Source of the DNA: Pedobacter indicus
GTDB taxonomy: Bacteria; Bacteroidota; Bacteroidia; Sphingobacteriales; Sphingobacteriaceae
Assembly: GCF_003449035.1 (NCBI RefSeq)
Contig: NZ_QRGB01000001.1
Span: 1,736,001 to 1,800,000, forward strand
Direction of reading: 5' to 3'
Length of the DNA stretch: 64,000 nucleotides
Positions within the stretch are counted from its first letter, which is position 1, and each line of letters opens with the position of its first letter. The notes under the pieces were generated by a model. The model did no database searches, was not told the DNA's origin, and worked only from the letters and a program-made list of their open reading frames with translations. This document shows positions 1-8,884 of this stretch, piece after piece. The translations under genes and the position numbers were made by a program.

Positions 1-203
1 CGCTCCTCCATTTTTAATTTTATAACCTCAATAGGGTCAATAGTCGGTATTTGAATGTGTTTATCTTCATAATCTTTGATTAACACCAATAGCAATGCTA
101 ACTCATCTGCCTCGACTGTGCCATCTTCCACGTGGAAGATGGCCATTGTTCTCTTCACAGCTGTTTGATATTGTTCTTCTGTATTTAATACTTTCCAGTC
201 CAT
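1..203 (-). CDS. higA: HigA-family antitoxin, partial (cut by left window edge)
   Basis: I translated this short reading frame by hand from the start codon complementary to 201-203. The product begins MDWKVLNTEEQYQTAV, then reads VEDGTVEADELALLLVLIKDYED, and stays open to base 1. This N-terminal region, with its acidic 'EADEL..LL.L..DYE' helix, is typical of HigA/Xre antitoxins of Bacteroidota. The helix-turn-helix part lies beyond the edge. It follows the toxin gene with a 4-nt gap, so the two are co-transcribed in the toxin-first order of higBA. HigA would neutralise HigB and repress the operon. The family call is from pattern recognition; the start is secure. Confidence 0.75.
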   Translation of the reverse strand, partial: MDWKVLNTEEQYQTAVKRTMAIFHVEDGTVEADELALLLVLIKDYEDKHIQIPTIDPIEVIKLKMEE

Positions 204-207
204 CTTT

Positions 208-534
208 TTATCCTTTATAAGTTAATATTTTCGTGTCGAAGGTCACTGTTTCTGCGTCCATTTTGTCGTATTCTTTATGTGTGCCGAACCAGATTATATA
301 AGCGGCACGTTGTTGAAAATTCACAGATACTATTAACCGATAATCGTTTCCTTTAATATTAAATATTACTCTACCGTTTGCTACAATACTCGCATTCCCA
401 TATACATTCTTTAAGTCATTGAAACTTCCGAAGTCTTGTTTTAAAAATTCGGTATACCATATCAATAATGAGCTTTTAGCGCTTGGGTATTTTTCGGCAT
501 AGTACAATATAGACCGTCGTACGATTATATTCAT
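208..534 (-). CDS. higB: HigB-family type II toxin (mRNA interferase)
   Basis: A 108-residue protein starting MNIIVRRS. HigB toxins of this family (RelE superfamily) cleave mRNA on the ribosome. Family-like features are an N-terminal helix with 'YAEKYPSAKSSLLIWY', a central 'GNDYRLIVSVNF' strand and a C-terminal 'IIWFGTHKEYDK' strand in which the His/Lys/Tyr side chains usually form the active site. A longer in-frame extension upstream to about 813 overlaps the divergent murF gene and looks non-coding, so I place the start at 532-534. The antitoxin gene follows after 4 nt. The gene is divergent from murF-alr, with about 96 bp between them, which must hold both promoters. Confidence 0.8.
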   Translation of the reverse strand: MNIIVRRSILYYAEKYPSAKSSLLIWYTEFLKQDFGSFNDLKNVYGNASIVANGRVIFNIKGNDYRLIVSVNFQQRAAYIIWFGTHKEYDKMDAETVTFDTKILTYKG

Positions 535-630
535 TTCTATACAAAGATAATAAAAGTTTTCAAAATGAAAACAAACATTAGTTGACAATTTTTTCATCTT
601 AACCCAAAAAATGATGAAATTCGTTGTAGA

Positions 631-3084
631 ATGCATACCCAGCTCTATACCATTGACCGCATTGCGGATATTATTGCCGACCGATATCGAATCGTCCGAC
701 CTGATGATGAAATTCTCCATCTGATCTACGATACCAGAAAAATCAATGATGGCGGGCGGTCGCTTTTTTTTGCATTGAAAGCCGATCTGGATGGTCATGC
801 TTTTATCGAGCAAGCCTACCGGGCTGGGGTGAGAAACTTTGTTGTGATAGAAGGGAAGGTTGATGAGCGTGCTTATCCGGATGCAAACTTTCTATTTGTC
901 GAAAGTACTTTGGCTGCCCTACAGCAATTAGCAAAATATCATCGCACACAGTTTGACATTCCTGTAATTGCTATTACAGGAAGTAATGGGAAGACGATTG
1001 TGAAAGAATGGTTGTTCCAGCTTTTGTATCCCGAATTCAATATTGCCCGAAGTCCTAAGAGTTATAATTCACAATTAGGGGTGGCTTTGTCTTTATGGCA
1101 ACTCTCTGCTGAAAATACCTTGGCAATTATTGAAGCAGGTATCAGCCGCGTGGGTGAAATGGAGCGTTTGCAGAATATCATTCGTCCGACGATAGGTGTG
1201 TTGACGAACATAGGAACTGCACATAGTGAGGGTTTTAAAAGTAATGTGGAGAAGCTGTCTGAAAAGCTTTTTTTGTTTAAAGGTGCAGAAAAGTTAATCT
1301 TATCGCCGAAATATATCAGCGTGGGAACAACCCTCCCTGAGAATACTGAGGTGATTTCATGGGGTGATGAAGAGGGGTGTGATTTGCAGATCAAAGAAAT
1401 CAACAAAGGCACTTATACGCAAATTACAGCGATATATAAAGGAGAGACGGTTGATATTCAGATCACCCTCAGTGATGATGCTTCAATTGAGAATGCAATC
1501 TCTTGTTGGACGGTGCTTCTTGGTTTGGGTTATGCGCCGGAATTGATTAAACAGCGGATGATTGCTTTATTTCCAGTTGAGATGCGACTGGAACTGAAAA
1601 ATGGGATCAATAACTGTTCGATTATTGATGATTCATATAGCTGCGATGTCGCTTCATTGATAATCGCATTGAATTTTTTGCAGCAGCAAAATCAAGCTGG
1701 AAAGAAAACTGTTATTCTCTCAGATATTCCCGAGATCAAAGGTAATAAGGAAAGTGTCTACCGTACGGTTGCTCAGTTGATAAAGATTAATAAAATTGAT
1801 CGGTTCATTGGCGTGGGCGAGGAGATTTCTTCTTTTCGACATTTATTTGATAGTGACTCGCTGTTTTATTCTTCGACGGAGGGGTTTCTGGCAGCTGCCG
1901 CAAACATTGGTTTTCAAGACGAAGTCATTTTACTAAAGGGCGCGCGGGTTTTTTCTTTTGAGAGAATTAGCCGGATTCTTACGCAGAAGACGCATGATAC
2001 CGCTTTGGAGATCAATTTGAAAGCTTTGGAGAGAAATCTAAAGTATTATAAGTCTAGGTTGCAACCAAACACAAAGTTAATGGTGATGGTGAAGGCTTTT
2101 TCCTATGGTAGCGGAAGCTTTGAGATTGCAAATTTATTGCAGTTTAACCAGGTCGACTATCTCGCCGTAGCTTATCCTGATGAAGGGGTCACGTTACGGA
2201 AGTCGGGGATCACGCTTCCCATTATGGTAATGAATGTAGATACGACTTCTTTTGAGGCAGTGGTAAGTCATGAATTAGAGCCTGAAATCTTTTCTCTGAC
2301 GCAGTTGACTGCCTTTGTGGATTTTCTGGAGAGCAGGGATATAGCGAATTACCCCATTCATATTAAATTGGAGACGGGGATGCACCGCCTAGGTTTTGAG
2401 GAAAATGACTTAGATAAGCTATTGCAATTTCTAAGAGAACGAGACGCTATTCGGGTTGCCTCGGTTTTTTCTCACCTCGCGGCGTCAGGGAGTGCCGAAC
2501 ATGATGATTTTACACGTTTGCAGATCAGTACGTTTGATAGGATCAGCAGTGTGTTGCAGGAAGCGCTTCCTTATTCGTTTATTCGTCACCTTTCGAATAC
2601 GGCGGCTATTGATCGCTGGCCGACGGCTAGTTTTGATATGGTTCGTTTGGGAATCGGTCTGTATGGTATTGCTTCCGCTGACGATTATCAGCTTGAGCCG
2701 GTTGCGAGATTAAAAACTCGTATTTCTCAAATTAAACAAATCCATCCCGAAGATACGGTTGGCTATAATCGAAAAGGTAAATTGCTGCATGGTGGAACAA
2801 TTGCCACTGTTAAAATAGGTTATGCAGATGGTTATAACCGACGCTTTGGGAATGGGGTCGGAAGGATGTTAGTTGATGGGAAGTTGGTGCCTACGATAGG
2901 TGATATCTGTATGGATATGTGCATGTTGGATGTAACCGGACAAGATGTGAAGGAAGGGGATTCAGTAGAGGTGTTTGGTGAAGTGCTTAATTTAATGAGT
3001 CTTGCAGATGCGATTGGTACCATACCTTATGAGCTTATGACAGGAATATCGCAACGTGTAAAGCGAGTATATTTCTATGAGTAG
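631..3084 (+). CDS. murF-alr: Bifunctional UDP-MurNAc-tripeptide:D-Ala-D-Ala ligase / alanine racemase
   Basis: An 817-residue fusion for peptidoglycan precursor synthesis in the cytosol. The C-terminal half makes D-alanine; the N-terminal half adds D-Ala-D-Ala to the UDP-MurNAc-tripeptide. MurF half, residues 1 to about 450: P-loop GSNGKT at 117-122, then 'SPKSYNSQLGV' and 'DDSYSCD' (usually DDSYNAN). Alr half from about 455: the PLP lysine is K488 in 'MVKAFSYGSG', and the second catalytic base is Y712 in 'VGYNRKGK'. The fusion is usual in Bacteroidota and is about the sum of the two single enzymes. The MurF half may be poorly active in some members, since its conserved residues deviate slightly. 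A DUF502 gene follows 48 bp downstream on the same strand. Confidence 0.93.
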   Translation: MHTQLYTIDRIADIIADRYRIVRPDDEILHLIYDTRKINDGGRSLFFALKADLDGHAFIEQAYRAGVRNFVVIEGKVDERAYPDANFLFVESTLAALQQLAKYHRTQFDIPVIAITGSNGKTIVKEWLFQLLYPEFNIARSPKSYNSQLGVALSLWQLSAENTLAIIEAGISRVGEMERLQNIIRPTIGVLTNIGTAHSEGFKSNVEKLSEKLFLFKGAEKLILSPKYISVGTTLPENTEVISWGDEEGCDLQIKEINKGTYTQITAIYKGETVDIQITLSDDASIENAISCWTVLLGLGYAPELIKQRMIALFPVEMRLELKNGINNCSIIDDSYSCDVASLIIALNFLQQQNQAGKKTVILSDIPEIKGNKESVYRTVAQLIKINKIDRFIGVGEEISSFRHLFDSDSLFYSSTEGFLAAAANIGFQDEVILLKGARVFSFERISRILTQKTHDTALEINLKALERNLKYYKSRLQPNTKLMVMVKAFSYGSGSFEIANLLQFNQVDYLAVAYPDEGVTLRKSGITLPIMVMNVDTTSFEAVVSHELEPEIFSLTQLTAFVDFLESRDIANYPIHIKLETGMHRLGFEENDLDKLLQFLRERDAIRVASVFSHLAASGSAEHDDFTRLQISTFDRISSVLQEALPYSFIRHLSNTAAIDRWPTASFDMVRLGIGLYGIASADDYQLEPVARLKTRISQIKQIHPEDTVGYNRKGKLLHGGTIATVKIGYADGYNRRFGNGVGRMLVDGKLVPTIGDICMDMCMLDVTGQDVKEGDSVEVFGEVLNLMSLADAIGTIPYELMTGISQRVKRVYFYE

Positions 3085-3132
3085 GGGCACAAAATTTCCG
3101 AAGATTTATTTAAGTTTGAGTAAAAGATTATC

Positions 3133-3729
3133 ATGATAAAAAGGAGTTTTCGCCGAATATTTAACTATCTGATTCGAGGTACCATTGTGGTTTTGCCTTT
3201 GGTAGGAGCGGTTTTTTTAATTTATTGGTTGTTCTCTCGATTGGATTCTGCTTTGAATTTAAGTACTTGGCTTTTTACGGATGAATTGGGGCAACCTTTA
3301 TATGTGCCTGGCCTTGGAATTATCAGTGTATTGGTTATTCTGATCCTGGTCGGCTTCCTTATAACAAATTTGGTAACTGCACCAATCTATAATTGGTTCG
3401 GCAGGTTGTTGAACCGAATTCCACTTTTCAATACCCTGTATACTTCCTTGAAAGATTTTACCGAGGCTTTTGTAGGCGACGCAAAGAAGTTTAATGAACC
3501 GGTGATAGTCGAAGTAAATGATAGTGGACTGAAGCGAATTGGTTTTCTGACACAACATGATCTATCTAAATTGGGATTAGAAGGCGAGGTGATGGTTTAT
3601 TTTCCTTATGCTTATTCCTTTGCCGGACAGGTGGCTATTGCTAAAGTTGAGCGGGTGAAGCGAATGAATATTAGTGCGACGGATGCGATGAAGTTAGTGG
3701 TTTCGGGCGGAGTAAGCGGTTTGGAATAA
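3133..3729 (+). CDS. DUF502 family inner-membrane protein
   Basis: A 198-residue protein with two clear membrane segments, about residues 15-33 (GTIVVLPLVGAVFLIYWLF) and 56-80 (a Leu/Ile/Val-rich stretch ending in FLITNLV). Then comes the conserved 'RIPLFNTLYTSLKDFTEAF' signature and a soluble C-terminal domain ('LGLEGEVMVYFPYAYSF'). These match the DUF502 family, inner-membrane proteins of unknown function. It follows murF-alr on the same strand and is convergent with the methyltransferase gene, with only 8 bp between the stops. Family assignment is fairly sure; role unknown. Confidence 0.85.
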   Translation: MIKRSFRRIFNYLIRGTIVVLPLVGAVFLIYWLFSRLDSALNLSTWLFTDELGQPLYVPGLGIISVLVILILVGFLITNLVTAPIYNWFGRLLNRIPLFNTLYTSLKDFTEAFVGDAKKFNEPVIVEVNDSGLKRIGFLTQHDLSKLGLEGEVMVYFPYAYSFAGQVAIAKVERVKRMNISATDAMKLVVSGGVSGLE

Positions 3730-3737
3730 TTCTACTC

Positions 3738-4925
3738 TTACGATGATAGACGTTCGGCGGAAATGACCCGTAGGTTTTCATCGTGAGTTTTACAAAAGAA
3801 TAAGAAATGCTCAGCGCTTTCTTTGATCTTATGTTTTTTTCTGAGGGTAGTGGAATTGATGGGGAAGTTTTTGCTGATGATGCTCGCTGCAGGGTGGTCT
3901 TTTCCTTTTTTGAAATCCCGATAATCCATTACGGCCTTTATTTTAAAAGTTCGGCCGGCAAAATTTTCGATTTTATTTGAGGATGTGTATAGGTGGGTGT
4001 TGATATGGAGCTTGTTAAGCTGATAATATGTCGATATTAGCTTAAAGCAGCCTGCTTTTAAGAGGGATGCATCGGGGTCGTAGATATAACTTTCAGGTTC
4101 GCTGAACAGGGCTTTTGCTTCCAGTTCTTCATCAGCGAAAAATGAAAAGCTTCTCTCATCTTCGTTCAACAGTTGGGCCGTGATTTTGGTACGGCTAACG
4201 GGTTCCTGACCAAGAACAATTAATAATTCTTTGCATTCGTTTTTAATACTGAGAATATAGACTTCTTTGATGTTTTGAAGTTGAACGAGCGTTTGACTGA
4301 TATCGAGTAGAGGAGAGGTTTTAACGATCACCTGTTTGCTCCGCTCTAATAAAGTTTGCCGGTGCTCCAAAATATCTGGCTGGCAATCTTGAAGAAGAAA
4401 TACCTTTTTTGTATTGAGGCGGCGCGCTGGATCGATATAAATTGTATCAAAATGTTCGTTGCTTTTTTTCAGGATATCGATGCCGTTGCCCTGTCTAAAC
4501 TCAATATTTTTGCGGTTCAGAACCTTTGCGTTGTGTTTCGAAATTTTTGATAGCGTTGGGTCGATTTCGCAGTGTACAACTTTCTTAGCTGTCAGTGAGA
4601 AATAATGGGCGTCCACACCGAAACCGCCTGTCAAGTCAATCAACGACTCGTTAGAACTGATCAGCTGCCTTTTGAAATCTGCCGTTTGTTCTGAAGATGA
4701 CTGCTCAATAGACAGGGCTTTGGGGTAATAAATCCCATTCGTCATGTACCAGGTCGGAAGTTTTTTTTTCGCTTTTCGGCGGGATTCAATCTGTTGCGCA
4801 AGCTCTGCGCTATTTACCTGTAAAAAAGGAGTTTTTTTTAATGCAATCAGCTTTGGATCTGTCCATTCATTTTCTATGATAAATTTCTGAACTTCAGTAG
4901 TTAATATTTTTTCATTTAAACTCAT
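3738..4925 (-). CDS. THUMP-like class I SAM-dependent methyltransferase
   Basis: A 395-residue protein. SAM-binding motif I is 'LIDLTGGFGVDAHYF' (about 95-109), the acidic motif II residue is E120 in 'VVHCEID', and 'DPAR' at 165-168 sits where the catalytic loop is expected. The N-terminal helical part and C-terminal region resemble Bacteroidota proteins annotated as THUMP-like methyltransferases, suggesting an RNA substrate. DPAR instead of DPPY/NPPY argues against a standard N6-adenine enzyme. Its start overlaps the aspartokinase stop by 4 nt (ATGA), so the two are translationally coupled, although no functional link is obvious. Methyltransferase fold is certain; substrate is unknown. Confidence 0.8.
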   Translation of the reverse strand: MSLNEKILTTEVQKFIIENEWTDPKLIALKKTPFLQVNSAELAQQIESRRKAKKKLPTWYMTNGIYYPKALSIEQSSSEQTADFKRQLISSNESLIDLTGGFGVDAHYFSLTAKKVVHCEIDPTLSKISKHNAKVLNRKNIEFRQGNGIDILKKSNEHFDTIYIDPARRLNTKKVFLLQDCQPDILEHRQTLLERSKQVIVKTSPLLDISQTLVQLQNIKEVYILSIKNECKELLIVLGQEPVSRTKITAQLLNEDERSFSFFADEELEAKALFSEPESYIYDPDASLLKAGCFKLISTYYQLNKLHINTHLYTSSNKIENFAGRTFKIKAVMDYRDFKKGKDHPAASIISKNFPINSTTLRKKHKIKESAEHFLFFCKTHDENLRVISAERLSS

Positions 4926-6190
4926 GATGCTTTATCCCGAATCAGCATTTGGCAGGTATACAAGTCTTTGACTTCCAGAATAACTTCCTTGTTCACGAGG
5001 ACGCGGTCGATTGTCTCTTGGTTATAGTAACGAATCGTTACCAACTCCAAATTAGGCAAATATGACACACTAAAATCTTTGCGAAGCTCTTCTATAAGTG
5101 CTGTAACCTGATCTTCGTGATTATCTACACTGACCGAGAAGCTGACCGCACTATTGTGCATCATATTAATCTTGACTTTGTGTTTGTGGAACGCATTGAA
5201 GATATGGCTAAGGTTATCTTCTACAATAAACGAAAAGTCGTTTGGTAAGATCGATATCAAGGCCTGGTTTACTTTGAATATAAACGATGGCACGGATAGG
5301 CTCTCTGTAGTCTTATGAATGCGAGTTCCACTTCCGCTAACGTTGATAAAAGATCGTACGTATAGTGGTATTTCCTTGTTTTCTAATGGCTTAATGGTTT
5401 TAGGATGAATAACATTTGCTCCGTAATAACTCAATTCGATTGCATCGATATAAGATAGTTCAGGAATCAGCTCAGTTGAGCTAAACCACTTCGGATCGGC
5501 ATTCAGAATGCCGGGAACGTCTTTCCAAATGGTAAGCGCCCGTGCATTGAGACAAGCGGCGAAGATCGCTGCAGTATAATCTGAGCCCTCTCGTCCAAGG
5601 GTAGTCGTGAAATTTTCTGATGTTCCGCCGATAAAGCCTTGAGTGATGGGTATGGAGCTCTGTATCATTGCAGGGATGTCTCTCTGAATGGCAATTTCTG
5701 TTTTTTCCCAGTCGACCCGAGCATCTCTGTATGTATTGTCTGTATGAATATAGTTTCGGACATCAATCCACTTTGTTGGCAGCCCACATGTTTCGAAGTA
5801 AGCACTAAGGATCTTTGTGGAAACCATCTCGCCTATAGATACAATTTGATCATATAGATAATCATAAGGGTCTTGTGGGTCTTCCTCAATAATCCAGTCG
5901 ATTTCAACAAAAGTATTCAGAACATCATCAAAAATTGGATGGTTTTTGTCTTCAAAAAGTTCGTCGAGAACTTGAAAGTGGAACTGTTTGATTTCATCGA
6001 ATAGTTGTAGATGTGTTCCCTGTCGGTAGAAAAATGAATTTAATAATTCTTCTAATTTGTTCGTTGTTTGTCCGATTGCTGAGACAATAATCAAGAGCTG
6101 TTCTTGTTTATGTAGCTCTATTATTTGCAGAACGTTCTTAATGTTTTCTGCATTTTTAACGGACGCGCCGCCAAATTTAAATATGTGCAT
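4922..6190 (-). CDS. lysC: Aspartate kinase (monofunctional)
   Basis: Catalyses ATP-dependent phosphorylation of L-aspartate, the first step toward lysine/diaminopimelate, threonine and methionine. The 422-residue protein has the N-terminal KFGGAS motif (residues 5-10), the 'GREGSDYTAA' substrate-binding segment, 'WKDVPGILNADP' and 'ELSYYGANVIHP', all typical of aspartokinase. The last 130 or so residues form an ACT-type regulatory region, so feedback control by an end product is likely. No homoserine dehydrogenase domain is present, which separates it from ThrA. It lies 9 bp after the upstream lipoprotein gene and overlaps the methyltransferase by 4 nt. Isozyme choice (lysC-type) is inference. 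Confidence 0.9.
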   Translation of the reverse strand: MHIFKFGGASVKNAENIKNVLQIIELHKQEQLLIIVSAIGQTTNKLEELLNSFFYRQGTHLQLFDEIKQFHFQVLDELFEDKNHPIFDDVLNTFVEIDWIIEEDPQDPYDYLYDQIVSIGEMVSTKILSAYFETCGLPTKWIDVRNYIHTDNTYRDARVDWEKTEIAIQRDIPAMIQSSIPITQGFIGGTSENFTTTLGREGSDYTAAIFAACLNARALTIWKDVPGILNADPKWFSSTELIPELSYIDAIELSYYGANVIHPKTIKPLENKEIPLYVRSFINVSGSGTRIHKTTESLSVPSFIFKVNQALISILPNDFSFIVEDNLSHIFNAFHKHKVKINMMHNSAVSFSVSVDNHEDQVTALIEELRKDFSVSYLPNLELVTIRYYNQETIDRVLVNKEVILEVKDLYTCQMLIRDKAS

Positions 6191-6199
6191 TTAGTTTAT

Positions 6200-7039
6200 T
6201 TACAGTTGCGAATGTTGACTTATGTATTCCTTTGCTTTTGGTGTTAGAAGGTTTTCTATCTGTGTGTATGGTATAGCTAATTCTGTAATGCCATCTGAAT
6301 AAGGTTTGATTTCATAGATGTTGTAGAGAAAAAGCAGACTGTCCTTCTTAAGAAGGAAGTTATCGTTCAATGTAAATTTATTGTCTTCAAAAAAGAATGA
6401 ACTAATTGGTGCCTCTTCGCCCCGAGCTTTCTTTTCGTTTTCCAAAAAGACAGTCTCTGCTATTTGGGTCAGCGAGTCCATTTTACCGTCTGCAATAATC
6501 TCATTTAAATTGATCTCTCTTTTGTCCTGTAGGTCGTAATTGGTAAATAGAACCCCATACGACCCATGTGCGCCACCGGTGAAGTTATCTGTTCTTACTT
6601 CTAGTCCGAGATAAAGCGGTGTGTTCACAGGAACAAGAATCTCTGTATTGGTGTACCATGGAAATGGACTTTTAACTTCTTCTTTCTGGAAGTCGTCGAA
6701 GCTTTTAATAAAAGTTTTTGCGGCTTCATCAATAGTCTCGGAGCTGGTATCCGGGTAGATAAAAGATAAGCGAGACTCAAGGTACCTGTTGAGTTCTCCT
6801 AAGTTTGCTTCATCAAATTTAGGGTAACGAACCTGGTAATAGGTTTTACCCATGGTGTCAGTAACTTCTGTTTCTACCTCGCTTTCTAAGCGATAGTCTT
6901 CTATGGTATAGGCAATCGTATCAGTCGCAGCCGAATCAGCCGTTTTAGCGGAGGTGGAATCGGTGTTTTGTTGCGATTGGTTACATGCGAACAAGGTAAT
7001 TGCTGCTAAAAATAATAATGGTGAGATGAATTTAGTCAT
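6200..7039 (-). CDS. DUF3298/DUF4163-type lipoprotein
   Basis: A secreted lipoprotein of about 279 residues. I start it at the Met giving MTKFISPLLFLAAITLFACN, a clean lipoprotein signal with the lipobox Cys in 'TLFAC'; a Met 12 codons upstream would spoil the signal peptide and overlap the GNAT gene. A Ser/Thr/Asp linker follows, then a domain with 'LYLGLEVRTDNFTGGAHGSYG' and 'FTLNDNFLLKKDSLLFLYN', typical of the DUF4163-DUF3298 (RsiV C-terminal-like) architecture. It probably sits in the periplasm. The family binds muropeptides or lysozyme in the RsiV case, but no sigma factor lies nearby, so function is open. Confidence 0.75.
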   Translation of the reverse strand: MTKFISPLLFLAAITLFACNQSQQNTDSTSAKTADSAATDTIAYTIEDYRLESEVETEVTDTMGKTYYQVRYPKFDEANLGELNRYLESRLSFIYPDTSSETIDEAAKTFIKSFDDFQKEEVKSPFPWYTNTEILVPVNTPLYLGLEVRTDNFTGGAHGSYGVLFTNYDLQDKREINLNEIIADGKMDSLTQIAETVFLENEKKARGEEAPISSFFFEDNKFTLNDNFLLKKDSLLFLYNIYEIKPYSDGITELAIPYTQIENLLTPKAKEYISQHSQL

Positions 7040-7052
7040 GATAATATGTTTT

Positions 7053-7505
7053 TTAATTGTGGGATATTGAGGCATTTAGCCAGCCATCTTCAATAGTGGT
7101 ATTGTATTTCTTATAAAAGTTTATTGCAGGCTCATTCCAGTCAAGAACTTGCCATACCATCCCCGAATAGCCTTTTTCTTTACTAATATTAAGTACTTTA
7201 TCGAACAAAAGTTTACCTAAGCCTTGACCTCTGTGCTTTTCAGTGACGATGATGTCCTCCAGATAGAGCCTACGGCCTTTCCATGTAGAATAACGGATAT
7301 AGTAAAGAGCCATTCCCACGACTTGACCGCCGATCTCAGCTACATATGCTTCCCAAACGGGATTTTCTCCAAAGCCAGCCGACTCAAACTCGCCTATGCT
7401 GACTGTCACCTCTTTAGGGGCTTTCTCATATTCGGCTAGTTCCTTAACCAACTCAAGTAAACGTGGACAATCTTCTTTCTGAGCTTTTCTTAATTGAACT
7501 TCCAT
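7053..7505 (-). CDS. GNAT family N-acetyltransferase
   Basis: About 150 residues from the Met giving MEVQLRKAQKEDCPRLLEL; the upstream in-frame Met lies inside the YggS coding end and is unlikely. The acetyl-CoA pyrophosphate loop is 'EKHRGQGLGKLLFDK' (R-x-x-G-x-G), preceded by the beta4 strand 'LYLEDIIVTE' and followed by 'WQVLDWNEPAINFYKKYN', which resembles diamine N-acetyltransferases. The substrate cannot be read from the sequence. It starts 1 nt after the YggS stop, so these genes with the lipoprotein gene form one operon. Confidence 0.85.
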   Translation of the reverse strand: MEVQLRKAQKEDCPRLLELVKELAEYEKAPKEVTVSIGEFESAGFGENPVWEAYVAEIGGQVVGMALYYIRYSTWKGRRLYLEDIIVTEKHRGQGLGKLLFDKVLNISKEKGYSGMVWQVLDWNEPAINFYKKYNTTIEDGWLNASISHN

Positions 7506-7506
7506 G

Positions 7507-8187
7507 TTATTTTTTGTCGTAATCACGTTCTCCAAAAACTAAACTCCCGATTCGAACCATGGTGCTTCCTTCTTCCAAAGCAATTTTATAGTCGGAAGAC
7601 ATACCCAGAGATAATTCCTTAAAGTCAGCGTTCTCCTTGAAGAAGCTTTCTTTTATGCCGGAGAAAAGAACCTTCAGGTCGTGAAATTCTTCTTTGATCA
7701 TTTTTTCATTGGGCGTATTGGATGCAATGCCCATTAAGCCAACAATTCGGATGTTCTCCATGCTTCTATATTCTTCTGAGCGTAATAAATCGATGGCATC
7801 AGCGTATTCCAGTCCGAATTTTGTTGTTTCTCCGGATATTTGTATCTGTAAAAGACAATCAATAATCCTGCCTGCTTTAAGTGCTTGCTTATTTATTTCC
7901 AGTAGAAGTTTAAGACTGTCAACTGAATGGATTAAACCAACATAGGGTGCAATGTATTTTACCTTGTTCCGCTGGAGGTGACCGATCTGGTGCCAAATAA
8001 TGTCTTCTGGCAATTGGGCTCTCTTTTCATCCAGCTCCTGTACCTGGTTTTCTCCAAAATGACGTTGACCAGCAGCGTAGGCTTCCATGATTTCCTCTAC
8101 GCTTTTTGTCTTAGAGACTGCAATCAACAAAGATGAATAGTTTTCTAGCTCGCTATTGATTTTTTCGATTTTTTCTGCTGTAGTCAT
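7507..8187 (-). CDS. yggS: YggS family PLP homeostasis protein
   Basis: A 226-residue single-domain TIM-barrel protein of the YggS/PROSC family, which binds pyridoxal phosphate and controls its free level; no enzymatic reaction is known. I start at MTTAEKIEKINSEL because the in-frame Met nine codons earlier adds no conserved sequence. The PLP lysine is in 'LIAVSKTKS'. Other signatures are 'HFGENQVQEL', 'WHQIGHLQRNKVKYI', 'IHSVDSLKLL', 'FGLEYADA' and 'LSLGMSSDYKIALEEGSTMVRIGSLVFGER', the phosphate-binding C-terminus. First gene of a minus-strand cluster with the GNAT and lipoprotein genes; divergent from the DUF4296 gene. Confidence 0.93.
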   Translation of the reverse strand: MTTAEKIEKINSELENYSSLLIAVSKTKSVEEIMEAYAAGQRHFGENQVQELDEKRAQLPEDIIWHQIGHLQRNKVKYIAPYVGLIHSVDSLKLLLEINKQALKAGRIIDCLLQIQISGETTKFGLEYADAIDLLRSEEYRSMENIRIVGLMGIASNTPNEKMIKEEFHDLKVLFSGIKESFFKENADFKELSLGMSSDYKIALEEGSTMVRIGSLVFGERDYDKK

Positions 8188-8248
8188 ACGGATGCTAATT
8201 TCTGCCAATGGCAAATATTTATTTGTATTTTTGTTGCAAATTTAACAA

Positions 8249-8881
8249 ATGCAACGGTGTTTAGGAATTTTACTTCTGTTGATTTTACTGATTGGCTGTA
8301 AAGAGAAGCCACCGGCGGGCGTGTTAAAGAAGAATGTTATGACAAATATTCTTTACGATATACACCTTTCGGAGGGTTATCTGTATACGAGTGCAGTGGA
8401 TTCGATGCGACAACGAACTGCGGACTTCAATGAAGGGATTTATCAGCACTACCAGACGGATTCGGCTACGGTTAGGCAAAGTTTAGAGTATTATGCCAGC
8501 CGGCCGCAGATCCTTCAGGATATTTATAACGAAATACAAGGAAGACTGAAGAAAGTAGAGGACGGGTTGCGAACTGCTGAGGAAGAGCGTTATCGGTCTG
8601 TATTTCAAGCCGACTCGATAAATAGAGCTGCAAAAGCAGATAGCTTGAATAGGATCGTGGCAGACTCTATTAGAATGGAGCAAAGAAAACATATGCTTTA
8701 TTGGGAGAGTGCCGACTCAGTTGATCTAAAACCTAAACCATGGTCATGGGAAAATGCTTTGAAATTGCCTTTCTTTCCGGAAAGCACGAGTGAAGTGGAA
8801 CAGAATGAAATAGCGCCGGATACGGTGGTGACCGATACAATTGGGAACTCCGGACTGAGACCTGCATCAACAGTAGAATAA
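8249..8881 (+). CDS. DUF4296 lipoprotein
   Basis: A 210-residue lipoprotein with signal peptide MQRCLGILLLLILLIGC and lipobox 'LLIGC'. The first 110 residues carry the family signature 'MTNILYDIHLSEGYL' and 'YQTDSATVRQSLEYYASRP', as in the Bacteroidota DUF4296 family of unknown function. The second half is a Glu/Arg/Ala-rich helical stretch, probably coiled coil, then a low-complexity tail. The mutS2 stop-start gap is only 3 nt, so both are one transcription unit. Periplasmic or outer-membrane location is inferred from the lipobox. Confidence 0.85.
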   Translation: MQRCLGILLLLILLIGCKEKPPAGVLKKNVMTNILYDIHLSEGYLYTSAVDSMRQRTADFNEGIYQHYQTDSATVRQSLEYYASRPQILQDIYNEIQGRLKKVEDGLRTAEEERYRSVFQADSINRAAKADSLNRIVADSIRMEQRKHMLYWESADSVDLKPKPWSWENALKLPFFPESTSEVEQNEIAPDTVVTDTIGNSGLRPASTVE

Positions 8882-8884
8882 GAA

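Noticed and set aside
535-813. Extension of the higB frame to a 201-residue protein
   Set aside because: The added residues overlap the divergent murF-alr start, show no conservation pattern and the HigB fold begins at MNIIVRRS.
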